DNA from: Alectoria sarmentosa
Lineage: Eukaryota > Ascomycota > Lecanoromycetes > Lecanorales > Parmeliaceae
Assembly (NCBI GenBank): GCA_009733775.1
Contig: WOGZ01000460.1
Span: forward strand, 1-21,295
Direction: 5' to 3'
Length of the DNA: 21,295 nucleotides
Position numbers and translations under genes: made by a program. Shown piece by piece: positions 19,591 through 21,295 of the stretch (position 1 is the stretch's first letter; each line of letters begins with the position of its first letter). Below the pieces are notes generated by a model. The model was not told the origin of the DNA. It was given only the letters and a program-made list of their open reading frames with translations, and made no database searches.

Positions 19591-21033
19591 TCAAAAGATC
19601 GCGATTGTGGTGACGATCTTTCGCCTGAAGAGCAAATCCAAGACTTCGCTTCGTGTTTCGGGATCCAGATTCTCTAAAGTCAGCACAGTCCTGCCGCTCT
19701 CCGCAGTCGTCGACAACGATGAGATTTCATTGGATGAAGATGTTGTCGCTGTCTTTGTCGCGTCAGTCTGTGTAGCCAGATCCTCAAGACCACCAGGCGG
19801 CTGCCGATGGTCATTCACTGGTGATAAAGCATTAGATGTTGTAGGGTTTGAATTCATCCAGGAATCACAGCTCGCTGTGGTGTTGGAGAAAGGATAGAGC
19901 GAGCTGGAGCTATTCGGAGATATGAGCACTGGTCTCGTTGTGTCAGTCTCATCGTGGGCATTCATGCTCGTAAACAAGTCGTCATGCCCTTGCGCAAATT
20001 GTGACCCGTATTGCGTAAGTGCCCCCGGGAATGAAAGAAGGTCCAGGGTTTCCAGGGGGCTGGCCTGTATACCCTGCGAGATCCATGTATTAATGGCTTG
20101 TTCGTCTATGGCTGTCATAGAAGTATCCTGTATAAAGGAATCAGGATGCCTTATGCCGCTTTCAGGGCTGGTCGGTATTAATTTGCGGATCTGCTCAGGT
20201 TCCGCTTGCACGACCTGTAGTGTTTGCATTGTGGTTGAAGAGGCCGATTGCGATTGCTTCTTCTTCTCTTGTCGACAAAGTGACACATAACTGTATCGCT
20301 CTCCAGGTCAGCTTGATACAGCCTCGGTCATCGAGAAACTTGAGACGCCTCACCGGTTGCTCAGGTCCAACCTTGACCTTTCAGGGAGGAACCTCTCATG
20401 GATTAGTTTCCAGTCATTGCCGTGGCTTTGAACAGCTTCCGTGAGGGTAGAATCCTAAATTCCACGATCAGTCGTCTAAGATCTCCACAAAGTAGCTCGT
20501 GGTCTTACATCTTCCTCGGTCCATTCACTGTGCGAGTTGTTCGGATTGAGAGAATTTCGCCAACGCTTGGCACATTCTAGACTTGCATCAGCTTGCACAC
20601 TTGATGAGAGGTGCGTTTAAATTCATACGGTCAGGGCTGCGGGTCCCAATGGTTTTTGAAATGTCAGTCCAACTGTTTCCAGAGCCCAATTAGCATTTGG
20701 GCCTAGGATAGTGACAATGTCTGCCCACCGGCAGCCATATTCTTTGACCGCTTGACAGAGAGTGTCGTCTTCGCTACTATCCCATGAACCCTTTCTCCAA
20801 TTCTCGTCCATCTTAGCCCAACGTTTGCGACAGTCATCCTTGCTTCTGCCTTGAAATGCTGCAGCAATTTCTGGCCAGTATATAGGCTTTGCAGTAGTCT
20901 CTGACTCAAATCGTTAGTCTGAATGCTCTTTGGTGCTTCTTCATCTCTTACTGCACTCTTCAACTTTCATCTGCAGAATACTATTCTCTGCAGGCGTCCA
21001 TTTCCGAGGCGCCCTAGTAGATTGCGGATTCAT
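19591..21033 (-). CDS. R1R2R3-type MYB DNA-binding protein
   Basis: Exons 20952-21033, 20729-20900, 20629-20672, 20509-20576, 20354-20454 and 19591-20290 join through GT-AG introns of 51-63 bp into 388 residues. Three MYB repeats are seen. R1 has Trp about 12, 36 and 55 (RKWTPAEN to RKRW). R2 has Trp 67, 86 and 105, evenly spaced by 19 (GSWDSSEDD, RWTDISKTIGTRSPDQCAKRW). R3 has Trp 118 and 137 with Tyr 157 in the third position (SEWTEEDDS, LSNRYVSLC). A basic KKK stretch follows, as a possible nuclear signal. The rest is Ser/Thr/Gln-rich, likely regulatory, ending in a short conserved-looking segment (LTLENLDPETRSEVLDLLF). It is a probable sequence-specific transcription factor in the nucleus; targets are unknown. 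The 56-bp intron 20673-20728 must be removed to rebuild R2; unspliced reading hides it. Confidence 0.9.
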
Positions 21034-21240
21034 CCCAACCACGATGACGGGCCAATATATAGTATACAAAATGAAGCGGATTAATTTTTTCCCAGCATCT
21101 ACGAGCCCACAAGCCTCCGTTACGTATTAAAGGGCAGTTCTCCTAGTCTAGTACCAGAATCTAACAAGGCTGAAAACGAACCTTGTATCAGGCTGATCAA
21201 GCTGAAGGATTTTAGTAAATCGTTGCTGTAGGAGTAGGTA
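21034..21240. promoter_or_regulatory. 5' flank of the MYB gene
   Basis: About 200 bp between the MYB start codon and the TGGTG array. No defined factor site can be named. The region is too short and featureless to hold another gene. Confidence 0.4.
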
Positions 21241-21295
21241 TGGTGTGGTGTGGTGTGGTGTGGTGTGGTGTGGTGTGGTGTGGTGTGGTGTGGTG
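21241..21295 (+). repeat. (TGGTG)11 pentanucleotide microsatellite
   Basis: Eleven perfect TGGTG copies run to the window edge, so the full length is unknown. It is not the TTAGGG telomere repeat. Regular GG pairs separated by TGT could allow a two-tier G-quadruplex. Confidence 0.95.

Noticed and set aside
21241..21295. Telomere or subtelomere end
   Set aside because: The unit is TGGTG, not TTAGGG, and a normal gene lies next to it.

Overview
The window looks like genomic DNA of a filamentous ascomycete (Pezizomycotina; a Dothideomycete is plausible but unproven). The reasons are short phase-consistent GT-AG introns of about 50-65 bp, fungal-type proteins (general amidase, alpha-arrestin-like protein, acetoacetyl-CoA thiolase, acylcarnitine carrier, three-repeat MYB protein), and a sharply bounded AT-rich block of about 5.2 kb with the stop-rich, TpA-rich look of repeat-induced point mutation (RIP).

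Layout. 1-644: no clear gene, then a truncated end of a repeat family (about 325-644). 645-2087 (-): amidase pseudogene, cut at its 3' end exactly where that repeat begins and carrying a damaged splice acceptor. 2088-2917: no confident gene; one open frame and a cluster of inverted repeats. 2918-4276 (+): intact three-exon arrestin-like gene. 4363-6126 (-): single-exon gene for a 587-residue protein of unknown function with one C-terminal membrane helix; it converges on the arrestin gene with 86 bp between stops. 6127-6907: no confident gene. 6908-12887: nested repeats. An outer copy with a RIP-degraded left end contains an 8-bp minisatellite, and a second element of the same family (7797-12224, 99-bp terminal inverted repeats) is inserted into that array. 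All nine differences between its two inverted repeats are transitions, and its core has no usable reading frame.

13043-15854 (-): a metabolic pair, mitochondrial-type acetoacetyl-CoA thiolase (two exons) and carnitine/acylcarnitine carrier (four exons, one of only 17 nt). They lie head to tail, and both serve acyl-CoA/acetyl-CoA traffic in mitochondria. A CCGAGG site resembling the FarA/FarB motif lies 112 bp before the carrier start. 15856-19590: a gene-poor stretch of about 3.7 kb with only weak open frames. 19591-21033 (-): complete six-exon gene for an R1R2R3-type MYB protein. The window ends in an 11-copy TGGTG array upstream of that gene.

Intact and damaged DNA are cleanly partitioned. 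The arrestin, unknown, thiolase, carrier and MYB genes look functional, while the repeats are decayed and the adjacent amidase is broken. I see no tRNA, rRNA, CRISPR array or bacterial-type operon. The strongest novelty candidates are the nested transposon with its microsatellite target, the amidase-repeat junction, and the unknown membrane protein family.
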